DNA of 34,779 nucleotides from JBCCEJ01 sp039030335 (GCA_039030335.1 JBCCEJ010000059.1:1-34779), one strand, 5' to 3'. Counted from the stretch's first letter, positions 7,713 through 16,688 are shown. Made by a program: numbers and translations. The notes: generated by a model from the sequence alone, not told the origin.

Positions 7713-8576
7713 ATGGAAGCGATCGAACTCAACAACATCGGCGTGACATTTCCGAACGGTCACGTGGCGCTGGAAAACGTGCACGGAAACCTGCGCACCG
7801 GCACGATCTACGGGCTGGTCGGTGTCAACGGCGCCGGCAAGTCCACTTTGTTCAAGGCCGTGATGGGGTTCGTCAAACCGACCACCGGCTCCGTGCGCAT
7901 CCTGAACCACGACGTACCGACAGCGCTAAAGAAGAACCTGGTTTCCTACGTGCCGCAGACCGAGGAAGTGGACTGGAACTTCCCGGTTCTGGTCGACGAT
8001 GTCGTGATGATGGGACGCTACGGCCTGATGGGCATGCTGCGCCGGCCGTCGAAGGCCGACCGGCAGGCGGTCGACGAGGCACTCGAACGCGTCGGCATGA
8101 GCGCCTATAAGGACAGGCAGATCGGCGAGTTGAGCGGCGGACAGAAGAAGCGGGTCTTCGTGGCGCGCGCGCTGGCGCAAGGCGGCCAGATCATCCTTCT
8201 GGACGAGCCCTTCACCGGTGTCGATATCAACACGGAGGAATCTTTGATCGAGCTCTTCCGGACGCTCGCCAAAGAAGGACATCTGATCCTCGTCTCGACA
8301 CATAATCTCGGCAGCGTCCCAAGCTTTTGTGACGAAGTGCTGCTCATCAACAAGAGACTGCTCGCCTACGGACTGGTTGAGACCACCTTCACGCAGGACA
8401 ATCTCACGAAGGCTTTCGGCGGGATGCTGCGCCATCACCAGCTGGTAGGCTCGGAGTTGCACGATGACGCGGACCAGCGCAGCGTTACGGTCCTCACCGA
8501 TGATGAGCGCCCGCTCGTACTCTACGGCGAAGATGGCGGACAGAGGATAACGAAACCCGGGCTCGAGGATGAGTGA
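7713..8576 (+). CDS. sitB: Manganese/iron ABC transporter ATP-binding protein (SitB type)
   Basis: This 287-residue ABC ATPase carries Walker A GVNGAGKST (about 38-46), the Q-loop in YVPQTEEVDW, the signature LSGGQKKR (about 140-147), Walker B IILLDEPFTGVD, and the switch His in LVSTHNLG. The QTEEVDWNFPV stretch is typical of Mn/Fe/Zn importer ATPases. It powers uptake by binding the two permeases on the cytoplasmic face. It starts three bases after the sitA-like stop, and its 3' end overlaps the next gene by 8 bases, so the subunits are translationally coupled. The C-terminal extension after residue 235 is charged and unremarkable. Confidence 0.92.
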   Translation: MEAIELNNIGVTFPNGHVALENVHGNLRTGTIYGLVGVNGAGKSTLFKAVMGFVKPTTGSVRILNHDVPTALKKNLVSYVPQTEEVDWNFPVLVDDVVMMGRYGLMGMLRRPSKADRQAVDEALERVGMSAYKDRQIGELSGGQKKRVFVARALAQGGQIILLDEPFTGVDINTEESLIELFRTLAKEGHLILVSTHNLGSVPSFCDEVLLINKRLLAYGLVETTFTQDNLTKAFGGMLRHHQLVGSELHDDADQRSVTVLTDDERPLVLYGEDGGQRITKPGLEDE

Positions 8577-9411
8577 GGCACTGCTGGAGCCGTTTACCTA
8601 TCGGTTCATGCTGAACGCCATCTGGGTCTGCGCGCTGGTTGGGGGCGTGTGCGCGTTCCTGTCGTCCTACCTGATCCTCAAGGGCTGGTCCCTGATGGGC
8701 GATGCACTCGCGCATTCGATTGTGCCTGGCGTCGCTCTCGCCTACCTGCTCGCGCTGCCGTATGCCGTGGGAGCGTTCTTCAGCGGTATGCTCGCTGCTG
8801 GCAGCATGGCGGTGGTCAAACAAAAGTCACTACTGCGCGAAGATGCGATCATCGGCTTGATCTTCACATCCTTTTTCGCGGTGGGATTGCTACTGGTCTC
8901 GATCAATCCGACATCGGTCAATATTCAAGCGATAGTGCTTGGCAATATCCTGGCGATTTCCGACGACGACATCGTTCAGGTCGTCATCATCTCGGTAATC
9001 TGTCTGATAACGCTAGGTCTCAAATGGCGTGACCTCCGGGCGGTTTTCTTCGATGAGAACCATGCACGCTCCATCGGCCTCCCGGTCGTTGGATTGAAGG
9101 CGATGTTCTTCACGCTGCTAAGCGCGGCGTGCGTTGCGGCATTACAGACCGTTGGCGCATGTCTGGTGATCGCGATGGTCGTGACACCCGGGGCAACGGC
9201 TTATCTGCTGACCGACAAATTCAACCGCCTGATCATCATCTCGGTGAGTCTGGGTGGTGGCACGAGCGCGGTTGGCGCTTACCTCAGCTATTTCCTGAAC
9301 GTAAATCCAGGTGGCCTGATAGTCACGCTGCAAACACTACTGTTTTTGGCAGCGTTCATATTTGCACCAAAATACGGCCTGATAAAGCAACGAGCCGTCA
9401 CGCATGGATAG
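8569..9411 (+). CDS. sitC: Manganese/iron ABC transporter permease (SitC type)
   Basis: This is a 280-residue ABC-3 family permease with about eight hydrophobic segments. The family signature SYLILKGWSLMGDALAHSIVPG lies near residues 29-50, and the coupling-helix region DENHARSIGLPV near 162-173. The conserved VIAMVVTPGATAYLL follows near 200. It overlaps the ATPase gene by 8 bases and the next permease by 8 bases. It and its neighbour are homologous and likely form a heterodimer, as in YfeCD and SitCD. Confidence 0.9.
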   Translation: MSEALLEPFTYRFMLNAIWVCALVGGVCAFLSSYLILKGWSLMGDALAHSIVPGVALAYLLALPYAVGAFFSGMLAAGSMAVVKQKSLLREDAIIGLIFTSFFAVGLLLVSINPTSVNIQAIVLGNILAISDDDIVQVVIISVICLITLGLKWRDLRAVFFDENHARSIGLPVVGLKAMFFTLLSAACVAALQTVGACLVIAMVVTPGATAYLLTDKFNRLIIISVSLGGGTSAVGAYLSYFLNVNPGGLIVTLQTLLFLAAFIFAPKYGLIKQRAVTHG

Positions 9412-10252
9412 CTTCCTCACGACGTTGTTCGAGCCGCTTGCGCATGGATTCATGCAGCGCGCGCTGCTGATGTCCATCCTCATCGCAACGGTGTGCTCGA
9501 TTTTCTCGTGCTTCCTTATTTTGAAGGGCTGGTCCCTGATGGGGGATGCGGTCTCGCACGCTATCCTGCCGGGTTTGGCCCTGGCCGTTGTACTCGGCAT
9601 TCCCCTGGCACTCGGTGCGTTTGTGAGCGGCCTTCTGTGCGCACTGGCTACCGGGTATCTGAAAGAGAACAGCCGGGTCAAAGAAGACGCCGTCATGGGT
9701 ATTGTCTTCTCGGGCATGTTCGCGTTTGGATTGGTCATGCTGACCCGCATCGAAACCGATATTCACCTCATGCACGTCTTGTTCGGAAACGTACTTGGCA
9801 TATCAGAATACGAACTGTGGGAAGCCGGAACCATCGCTGCCGTCTGCTCGGCCATCATGTTGGCCAAACGCCGCGACCTGATGCTCTACTGCTTCGATCC
9901 ATCACACGCCAGGGTGGTTGGGCTGCCGGTACGAGGCCTGCACTTTGGCTTGCTGATCCTGCTCGCGCTGACGATCGTGTCGGCACTCAAGGCGGCTGGT
10001 ATCATTCTCGTCATCGCGATGCTGATCGCGCCCGGAGCCATCGGCTTCTTGCTAACCCGTTCGTTCGACAAAATGCTCTGTATTGCACTGGCTGCATCCA
10101 TTACATCATGTGTCAGCGGCACCATCGCGAGCTTCCATCTGGACGTCTCCACGGCGCCGCTCATCGTTGTGATCCAGGCCTGCCTGTTCGTTGCGGCTCT
10201 GATCACGGCGAAACGACGCTCCAGCTCAACAGGATTGGCACATGTCGCCTAG
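9404..10252 (+). CDS. sitD: Manganese/iron ABC transporter permease (SitD type)
   Basis: This 282-residue protein is the second ABC-3 permease, paralogous to the preceding one: CFLILKGWSLMGDAVSHAILPG (about 36-57), FDPSHARVVGLPV (about 164-176) and VIAMLIAPGAIGFLL (about 204-218) line up with it. It has about eight membrane segments. Both its ends overlap neighbours: 8 bases with the first permease and 11 with the mntR-like gene. The presence of two different permeases, rather than one forming a homodimer, is characteristic of the Sit/Yfe/Mnt branch rather than ZnuABC. Confidence 0.9.
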   Translation: MDSFLTTLFEPLAHGFMQRALLMSILIATVCSIFSCFLILKGWSLMGDAVSHAILPGLALAVVLGIPLALGAFVSGLLCALATGYLKENSRVKEDAVMGIVFSGMFAFGLVMLTRIETDIHLMHVLFGNVLGISEYELWEAGTIAAVCSAIMLAKRRDLMLYCFDPSHARVVGLPVRGLHFGLLILLALTIVSALKAAGIILVIAMLIAPGAIGFLLTRSFDKMLCIALAASITSCVSGTIASFHLDVSTAPLIVVIQACLFVAALITAKRRSSSTGLAHVA

Positions 10253-10685
10253 AGCACCCAAAAAGTCCGACCTCACGCTCGCTGATCCCAAAACTCAGGC
10301 GCGCTGGTTTGCGCGCGTGCGTGAGGCGCACCAGACGGAAACGCTCGAGGACTACGTCGAACTGATCGCCGATCTGATCGATGTCCAGAAGGAAGCCAGA
10401 GCGAGTGACCTGGCAGCCAGACTTGGTGTCGCCAATCCGACGGTCAGCAAGATGCTCTCGCGGCTACAACACGAGGGCTACACTGACAGCGAGCCCTACC
10501 GGTCGATTTTCCTGACGGACAAAGGGAAACGGCTTGCGAAGAAGTGTAAGGAGCGTCATCAGATCATTTTGGATTTTCTGATCCGCCTCGGCGTCGATCC
10601 GGAGACGGCTGAGTTTGATGCGGAAGGCATTGAACACCACATCAGCGACGAGACTCTGGCGATCATGCGCAACTTCCGTAACTGA
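10242..10685 (+). CDS. mntR: MntR-type DtxR-family manganese-responsive regulator
   Basis: This 147-residue regulator has an N-terminal winged helix (about 35-95): DYVELIADLIDVQKEARASD, then LAARLGVANPTVSKMLSRL as the recognition helix region. A C-terminal metal-binding dimerisation domain follows (HQIILDFLIRLGV, then EGIEHHISDETL with the Glu/His ligands of MntR). There is no SH3-like third domain, as in MntR rather than IdeR/DtxR. The start has AGGA 7 bases upstream and overlaps the permease gene by 11 bases. Being the last gene of the importer operon, it most likely represses the operon when Mn is plentiful, through the dyad at 6708-6728. Confidence 0.9.
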   Translation: MSPRAPKKSDLTLADPKTQARWFARVREAHQTETLEDYVELIADLIDVQKEARASDLAARLGVANPTVSKMLSRLQHEGYTDSEPYRSIFLTDKGKRLAKKCKERHQIILDFLIRLGVDPETAEFDAEGIEHHISDETLAIMRNFRN

Positions 10686-10768
10686 CGGGTCTTCATTGGC
10701 CGACACCTTGGCCGCTTCCTTGCCGAACGCGGTCTCAGAGGCTTTCCAGACGCGCAGACCCGCCGCAT

Positions 10769-12649
10769 CTACTCCGGTGAGAACTTGAGCAGCCTCGCCG
10801 AGTTCAAGATGATCAAGAGGGCATCTACGTTGTGCATGACGGCCGTCGCAACCGGTCCGACGATTCCCGCGGCAGCGAGAATGACGAACAGAAAACTGAT
10901 CCCCAAAGCGATCGCGAAGTTGATGTTCAGAACTACGCGGGCTTCGCGTGCAAGTTGCACCATGTGCACGAGCCGGTCCAGACGACCGTGGTTCAAAACC
11001 ATGTCAGATGAAGCGAGCGCCACGTCCGTGTTCCCACCGCCGATGGCCACGCCCACATTCGCCGCCTTCAAAGCCAGTGCATCGTTGATGCCATCGCCAA
11101 CCATCAGGACGCGCCGGTTGTCCTGCTGCTGGTGACTGACCTCTTCGAGCTTCTCCGCTGGCAGCAGCTCGCCGATGGCGACATCGATGTTCAGAGCCTG
11201 CTGGACGTCTTCAACGACACTCTTACGATCGCCTGAGACCAGAACCTGGCGGTTGAAGCCCATTTCGCGCAGGCGCGCAAGCGAAGCCGGGGCTTCTTCC
11301 CGGATCGTATCAGCGAGATGTATCCAGCCGAGAAACTGCTGATCGCGGGACAGCCCGACCAGAGGACCATCGTGCTCGGGCTCAGGCAGCAGACTGACAC
11401 CAGCCTCGTGATGCAGAGCCGCCCGCCCGAGTCTGTAGTGTTCTCCGCCAATAACGGCTTCGACGCCCCGACCGGCGATCTCGCTAGCCTCTTCGAGAGT
11501 CACGTCATTACCGGTCTCGAGCCTCGCGACTGCGCGCGAGACCGGGTGCGTAGAGGCGCTGGCAAGCGCGGCGGCGTAGACCCTCACGTGCGTCACATCA
11601 ATGCCTGCAGCGCAGGTGAAATCGACAACGCGCAGAGCGCCTTCGGTGACGGTCCCGGTCTTGTCGAGCAGCAGCGTATTGCACCGCGTGAGCTCTTCGA
11701 TAAAGGCGGTGGACTTGATGAGCACGCCAAAGCGAGTTGCAACGGCAATGGCGGCGACGGCCGTTGCGGGCGCTGCCAGCGCAAGGGCCGAAGGGCACGA
11801 GGCTACCAGGACGGCCATCATGCTGGACATGGAGCCGCTCACGAAGAACACCATGCATGAGAGCATCAATACGACCGGCAGGTAATAGCCAGCATATTTC
11901 TCCAGCATGCGAATCACCGGAGGCTTGCCCTTCTCGGCTTCCTGCATCAGTTGCACGACGCGCCCCAGCGTCGTTTCGTTGCCGGTACCCACGACCTTTG
12001 CGGTCAACAGTCCTTCGGTGTTGATGGAGCCGGCCGCCACCGCGTCACCGACGCCAACGTCCAACGGTACGGATTCGCCGGTGATGGCGGAGGCATCCAC
12101 GGCCGACTGGCCGTTCAGGATCACTACGTCGGCCGGCACGAAATCCCCCGGCCGCAGCTCGACGACATCGTCCTTTCGCAAGTCGGTTGCGTTGACGGTC
12201 TCCCATTCCTGCCCGTTCTGCCGCCGTGCGGTGGTCTCCGTCAGCGTGCCGAGCGCCGCGATGGCCTCACGAGTGCCGAACAGACTGCGTTCCTCGAGCA
12301 CATGACCGACGACCATGACCAGCGGTACCAGAGCGGCCGCGTCGAGCGCCCCGGTCACCCAGGCGGCGATGATCGCAGTCACGACGAGCTGGTCGGCCAA
12401 CCCGTCGATATCGTTGACGAACAGTGCACGCCAGGCGTTGCGAAACAGTGGCAGGCTGATCAGCACCGATGACAATCCGACACAGAACAGACCGAAGTCC
12501 TCCTGCTCCGGGATGAACCAGCGAATCGCCCAGCTGAGAATCAGCAACCACGCAGCGACCGCGGCGAGCACCAGACGACCGCCGAGCGACCAACGTTCCT
12601 CGCGGCTGAGTACAGCACCGCCATCAAGGGCTTGTACGTCCTGACTCAT
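10769..12649 (-). CDS. P1B-type metal-translocating ATPase with CPS transmembrane motif
   Basis: This 626-residue P-type ATPase shows the actuator motif TGES (about 190-193), the phosphorylated Asp in DKTGT (D329), the P1B-specific His-Pro pair (H368-P369 in STHPVSRA), GDGIND (518-523) and about eight membrane segments. There is no N-terminal heavy-metal-associated domain. The metal-site motif in TM6 is SCPSAL (C285-P286-S287), not the CPC of Cu/Zn/Cd pumps or the SPC of many Co/Zn pumps. The last helix has MHNVDALLIILNSARLL instead of the usual HEG or HDTG pattern. The transported metal therefore cannot be read from known classes. The start overlaps the preceding SPFH gene by 4 bases (ATGA). 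The gene converges with the Mn importer operon, 83 bases away. It is probably an exporter, by family. Confidence 0.88.
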   Translation of the reverse strand: MSQDVQALDGGAVLSREERWSLGGRLVLAAVAAWLLILSWAIRWFIPEQEDFGLFCVGLSSVLISLPLFRNAWRALFVNDIDGLADQLVVTAIIAAWVTGALDAAALVPLVMVVGHVLEERSLFGTREAIAALGTLTETTARRQNGQEWETVNATDLRKDDVVELRPGDFVPADVVILNGQSAVDASAITGESVPLDVGVGDAVAAGSINTEGLLTAKVVGTGNETTLGRVVQLMQEAEKGKPPVIRMLEKYAGYYLPVVLMLSCMVFFVSGSMSSMMAVLVASCPSALALAAPATAVAAIAVATRFGVLIKSTAFIEELTRCNTLLLDKTGTVTEGALRVVDFTCAAGIDVTHVRVYAAALASASTHPVSRAVARLETGNDVTLEEASEIAGRGVEAVIGGEHYRLGRAALHHEAGVSLLPEPEHDGPLVGLSRDQQFLGWIHLADTIREEAPASLARLREMGFNRQVLVSGDRKSVVEDVQQALNIDVAIGELLPAEKLEEVSHQQQDNRRVLMVGDGINDALALKAANVGVAIGGGNTDVALASSDMVLNHGRLDRLVHMVQLAREARVVLNINFAIALGISFLFVILAAAGIVGPVATAVMHNVDALLIILNSARLLKFSPE

Positions 12650-13755
12650 TGGTTTTGCTTCGCCTTGGCCTGTAGCGACGCATCGGCGGCTTTGCCATGG
12701 CCTGACGCGGCGGGGCCGTCTGCCACAACCGGCGACGCGGTCGGCAGCAGGACACGCAGGTTCTTGTGGTCAGGAACGATCATCGTGGTGTGTGCCTGTT
12801 GAAACAAACGGTCGACGGTGTCGCGCCAAAGCCGGTACAAAACGATGCGGCGGTCGGCGCTGTCAGCTTTGGCAAGCGCCGCGATCGGACGCGTGCGCAC
12901 GATTGCGAGACTGGTCAGTTCATTTGCGACCGCCTTCGCCGATCCGACGATCTGCGCGGCATTCTCCTGCGCAACCGCAAGCGTGACTGCGCGCTGGCTC
13001 TCTGCTTCCGCGATCAGCTGGTCGGCCTCGCTCTGCGCCTGCTGAGCGCTATCGAAAGCTTCCTGAGCCCAGACCGACAATGAGGTGCTGAACTCGACGT
13101 TGTCGATCGCCACGGCAAACGGCATCGTTCCCGAACTGCTGAGCAGCGCGTTCATGTTCCCAACCATCTGCCGGCGAATTCGGTCCTTCCCGGTGATGCG
13201 TATCGTGTTCAGATCCTCCTGCGCGCACGTATGGATGGCGGCGCGCTGGAAGGCACGGCGAATCGCCTGTTCGATCTTTGGGAAGGTGTCGATTTCGCGT
13301 GTGCGGCGGGTCTGCTCCGGGTCAGCAAGGAATGCGTACGCAATGGGGTCGCGCACTCGCCAGAACACCGTGGCGCCCATGTGTATGGCACCGTGGTCCC
13401 CGGTCAGCACGTAGCCGCCATCGTCGCGCGGATCAAAATCCAGGCCTTCAGCTTCGAGGTCCTTGATATCGAGCGAGAACTTGCGGCTCGCGGCCGGGAT
13501 CAGTCGCACTTCACCGATAGGCGATGGCCACCACCAGACCAGACCGCCACCCTCGCTCGCTTTCACCTGGGCATCGCCGAACGCGATCACAACAGCCTGA
13601 CGGTCGGCAGGAACTGAGACCACGCCGCTGCCAACCCACACTGCCAGCAACGCAACCATCAGTACGATCACAAAGCGCAGCGCGGTCCTGAGCGATCGGG
13701 CGAGCGCCTGGTCTTGAACCTGCGATTGCTGCTGTTCGTCTGCCGCCGAGCTCAC
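12646..13755 (-). CDS. SPFH/band-7 domain protein, HflK/HflC-like (third of three)
   Basis: This 369-residue protein has a short cytoplasmic N-terminus, one membrane helix (about 28-50, VIVLMVALLAVWVGSGVV) and an SPFH domain starting with VPADRQAVVIAFGD and GGLVWWWPSPIGEVRLI. A helical, Ala/Gln/Glu-rich region follows (about 230-300), typical of the oligomerising coiled coil. The C-terminal 30 residues are Ala/Lys-rich and look disordered. HflK and HflC form a cage around FtsH in the inner membrane; here no ftsH or hflX is adjacent. It overlaps by 4 bases both with the SPFH gene before it and the ATPase gene after it, so a common complex with the ATPase is a fair inference. Confidence 0.83.
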   Translation of the reverse strand: MSSAADEQQQSQVQDQALARSLRTALRFVIVLMVALLAVWVGSGVVSVPADRQAVVIAFGDAQVKASEGGGLVWWWPSPIGEVRLIPAASRKFSLDIKDLEAEGLDFDPRDDGGYVLTGDHGAIHMGATVFWRVRDPIAYAFLADPEQTRRTREIDTFPKIEQAIRRAFQRAAIHTCAQEDLNTIRITGKDRIRRQMVGNMNALLSSSGTMPFAVAIDNVEFSTSLSVWAQEAFDSAQQAQSEADQLIAEAESQRAVTLAVAQENAAQIVGSAKAVANELTSLAIVRTRPIAALAKADSADRRIVLYRLWRDTVDRLFQQAHTTMIVPDHKNLRVLLPTASPVVADGPAASGHGKAADASLQAKAKQNQ

Positions 13756-14678
13756 TGACCGGCCTCCGGCGCGGATATCAGGGCTTCGAAGGGCGCGGCA
13801 TTGGCCCGGATGACGATACGGGTCTGCTTGCCGACGATGCTTTCAAGACTGTCGAGGCTGCGTTTGAATCGATACAGGTCGGGATCTTCGCGATGCACTT
13901 CGGCGTAGATGCGGTTGGCTTCCTCAATCGCACCGGCCCGAATGCTGGCGGCATCCTCTTCCGCCTTGGCTTTGATGACACGGGCTTCGCTTTCGGTCTT
14001 CGACCGAATCTGGCCAGCCTTGGCTTTTCCAACCGCGAGAATCCGCTCAGCCTGCACTTCACGCTCTTTCGCCATCGCCTTGATAGTGCTTTCGATGGTC
14101 TTCTGAGGGACCTGCATACGTTCGAGGTGCACGGCCAGCAGTTCGATTCCGTACTCCTCGCGCAGTCCTTGTCGCGCACTGACGGTTATCTGCTCCTCGA
14201 ACTCCGCGAGCAGTGTCGCCTGCTCCTGCGTGTTCACCAGTTGCCGCAACTGAAAGCTACCGGCGATCTCCTGCATCTTCGATTGCATGATCTTGCGCAG
14301 ACGATCGGCGGCCTGCTGCGGATCGTTGCGCAGACTTCGCAGGAACGTTACGACTGCCTTGCTATCGCGCGGGACCCGCCAGACACCAAACGCCTCCATC
14401 GTCAGCGTCGACACCGCATCACCGTCGGCGATCGGGGTATTGATGAATCCGGATGAGGTCGAATGCAGCCGGTTGTCAATGCGGATGGTGCGCTCGATCG
14501 GGACAGGCCAGCGCCAACCGATGCCGTCGCTCACCAGAACACGGGTCGGATGACCGAAGCGAGTCACGACGAGACTGTGGTCGGGAGTGATCGTGACGAT
14601 ACAGGCCGCGGCCGCGGCCAGAACGACCAGCGTCATCGCAATCCACAAACGCGGCGATCGGAATTGTTTCATGACCAA
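13752..14678 (-). CDS. SPFH/band-7 domain protein, HflC-like (second of three)
   Basis: The 308-residue length and layout are those of HflC: one N-terminal membrane helix (about 12-32), then TPDHSLVVTRFGHP and GIGWRWPVPIERTIRIDNRL. The SPFH core follows, then AVHLERMQVPQKTIESTIKAM and a long coiled coil of Lys/Glu/Ala repeats (KAKAGQIRSKTESEARVIKA, about 215-260). The end of the domain reads KRSLDSLESIVGKQTRIVIR, close to HflC (ERSLRAYENSF type). It starts 6 bases after the first SPFH gene and overlaps the third by 4. True HflC normally follows HflK and regulates FtsH proteolysis; the neighbouring ATPase suggests a different client here. Confidence 0.85.
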   Translation of the reverse strand: MVMKQFRSPRLWIAMTLVVLAAAAACIVTITPDHSLVVTRFGHPTRVLVSDGIGWRWPVPIERTIRIDNRLHSTSSGFINTPIADGDAVSTLTMEAFGVWRVPRDSKAVVTFLRSLRNDPQQAADRLRKIMQSKMQEIAGSFQLRQLVNTQEQATLLAEFEEQITVSARQGLREEYGIELLAVHLERMQVPQKTIESTIKAMAKEREVQAERILAVGKAKAGQIRSKTESEARVIKAKAEEDAASIRAGAIEEANRIYAEVHREDPDLYRFKRSLDSLESIVGKQTRIVIRANAAPFEALISAPEAGQ

Positions 14679-14684
14679 CTCCTC

Positions 14685-16619
14685 CTATTCCTGCGGGCGA
14701 CCATTGAGCGACTGTTCGCGCAGATCGAGCACGAGCCCCTGATCGGCGCTGATGTTGGGATCGACGATGATGAGATTCTTGTCCGAGAAAGTTTGCTCAA
14801 AAGCCTGCAGTGCACGCTCGAAGGTAAACACGCTCTGCTGGTTGGCGTAGGCGCGGCGTTCAGCCAGAAAGGCCACTCGCTCGGCGCGAGCCAGGGCCGC
14901 GTTACTGAATGCGTCCGCTTTGGCCTGATCGTGTATCTGCGCGGCCACGATCTGAGCCGTAGCCTGCTCCTGCTCCGCCTCGGCCCGGACGATATCGACG
15001 CTTGCAGCGCTTTCTTTGGCGGCACCATGTACGCGGTGAAAAGTCGGGGCGGTATCGATCGGCGGGTGTACAGCTTCGAATATGACATCAACGATATCTA
15101 TGCCCGTATTCAGTTCATTGAGACGTTGTTGGATGGCTCGATGGCTCGCCTGCGAAAAGGCCGAGAAATTGGCGAATATCAGGTCTTCGGCCGTTCGGTT
15201 GTTGAACAGGTCGATAAGTTCGCGCCGTCCGATCTGGCCGACCAGCTTGTTCGCGTCAGCCAGCCGGTAGACGGCCAGATGACTCGACTTCGAGTTCAGG
15301 CCGATGCGGTATGTGATGACGACATCGGCGTGGTAGAGCTCGTAAGAGCGCTGCGATTCCAGCTGCTCACCGTCGCTGCTGCTGAGCCGCGGTTGATTGG
15401 CGATCATGAGGAACAGCTCTTCGCCGTGACTCTTCGACCAGATGCGGTCGTCGCTCTTCCTCGACGGCGCTTCGATCGCGGTCGATTCCGGCGCTTCGAA
15501 ATCCGCCGACGCATTCAAACGCACTTCTTCGATGCGGCCATAGCTCAGCCGGCGTACCGAGCCGAGCGGCCATGGCAGATGAAAATGCAGTCCGGGTTCG
15601 AGCAGTTCCGGGGCACTCAGCCCAAGACGCTGATGAATTCCGCGCTCGTCGACCCTGAGCGTTGTGACCCCTGTGGAAAGCCAGGTGGCAACGCCGAGTA
15701 CCATCACGAGCCACAGCGTGCTCTGGCGAATGAACTGAACCGCCCACGACTGACTGATATCGATGCCGAGCTGCTCGTGAACACGGTCGCCTAACGTCTC
15801 GCCCGTCTGGCTGCCAGCCACCAGGTTCAGGACCAGCGAATCATTCAGGTGATCTGCGGAGCGTTGCGGCAGGAACGGTGACACGAAAGCACGCACGATC
15901 CATTCAGCCGCGAGGACGATCTGCACCGTTGCGAGCGCGCGCAGTGCCCAGATGCTGAGCGGCGCATCGCCAGCCACGATGTCCACCGGCAGCGCCACGC
16001 TGTGCAGCAGCGTCGTGAGCCCAACCACCAGAAGTGAGATAGTCGCGAAGCGCGTGAAGCCAGCCTGGCGTCGGTAGGTCTTGTTCGGGTTGTTGGCGAG
16101 CGCGTTGCCCATGATCAGAGATGGGAACGACAACAGGCCAACCAGGCCAAACCAGATAAGCGCATCTGCGACCTGCGCCTTCGGCCAACCGAGATACCAC
16201 GACAGAAGTGAACCGCTCGTCCCCAGCAAGACCAGGCTCGCCTGCCACCAATGGGAGCTGCGTTTCAGACGGTTTTCGTAGCGACCGACCTGTTCCCTGG
16301 CTTGCTCAACTTCAATTGAAGTTTTGCTGTCGGCATCGGGCTCGGCATCAGGTGACTCAACTGCTGCCGATTCGCTTTCGGTTACGCGGGCACGCAACGC
16401 CTCCAGATGCCGCTGCTGCGACCAGGACAACGCCTGCGGGCCCCACGCCGCGACGAACAGCCATGTGAGCGCAGCACAGGCCATCAGCGGCCCGATCCAA
16501 GGGCCGGCCGGGGCGAATATGACCAGCAGATCGGCGCCGGCTCCGAGGATCGAGCCCCCGATCGTGAATATCCAGGCCAGCCGGATCCAGCCTGATGGCG
16601 GACCCGGTGTCATTTGCAT
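14685..16619 (-). CDS. HflK-like SPFH protein with a large multi-pass membrane N-terminus (first of three)
   Basis: This 644-residue protein is far longer than HflK (about 400). Residues 1-320 hold about seven membrane segments (near 11-34, 40-60, 124-144, 151-173, 189-212, 222-246 and 299-318), with an acidic, Glu/Asp-rich linker at about 80-115. The SPFH domain follows from about 321 (LRVDERGIHQRLGLSAPELLEPGLHFHLPWPLGS), with an RRELIDLFNNRTAEDLIF segment and a C-terminal coiled coil rich in Ala, Glu and Gln (about 530-600). The SPFH half is clearly HflK-like; I do not recognise the membrane half. The start is ATG 16619 or, six bases inside, ATG 16613; neither has a strong Shine-Dalgarno. 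It is the first gene of the four-gene operon ending in the P1B ATPase. Confidence 0.83.
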   Translation of the reverse strand: MQMTPGPPSGWIRLAWIFTIGGSILGAGADLLVIFAPAGPWIGPLMACAALTWLFVAAWGPQALSWSQQRHLEALRARVTESESAAVESPDAEPDADSKTSIEVEQAREQVGRYENRLKRSSHWWQASLVLLGTSGSLLSWYLGWPKAQVADALIWFGLVGLLSFPSLIMGNALANNPNKTYRRQAGFTRFATISLLVVGLTTLLHSVALPVDIVAGDAPLSIWALRALATVQIVLAAEWIVRAFVSPFLPQRSADHLNDSLVLNLVAGSQTGETLGDRVHEQLGIDISQSWAVQFIRQSTLWLVMVLGVATWLSTGVTTLRVDERGIHQRLGLSAPELLEPGLHFHLPWPLGSVRRLSYGRIEEVRLNASADFEAPESTAIEAPSRKSDDRIWSKSHGEELFLMIANQPRLSSSDGEQLESQRSYELYHADVVITYRIGLNSKSSHLAVYRLADANKLVGQIGRRELIDLFNNRTAEDLIFANFSAFSQASHRAIQQRLNELNTGIDIVDVIFEAVHPPIDTAPTFHRVHGAAKESAASVDIVRAEAEQEQATAQIVAAQIHDQAKADAFSNAALARAERVAFLAERRAYANQQSVFTFERALQAFEQTFSDKNLIIVDPNISADQGLVLDLREQSLNGRPQE

Positions 16620-16688
16620 GAGGTCATGGAGAGAACCCTTCGTCCGGCTCTACTGAGTCTTGGGCGAAGCCCCGCAGATAAGCGGCTG

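Noticed and set aside
10686..10762. CGGGTCT and AGACCCG as a terminator between the convergent MntR and ATPase genes
   Set aside because: The arms are only 7 bases long with a 63-base loop and no T-run; it is unlikely to fold as a terminator.
14463..15794. Plus-strand ORF of 443 codons
   Set aside because: It is antisense to the HflC-like and HflK-like genes, whose frames have clear SPFH motifs; long antisense frames are common in GC-rich DNA.
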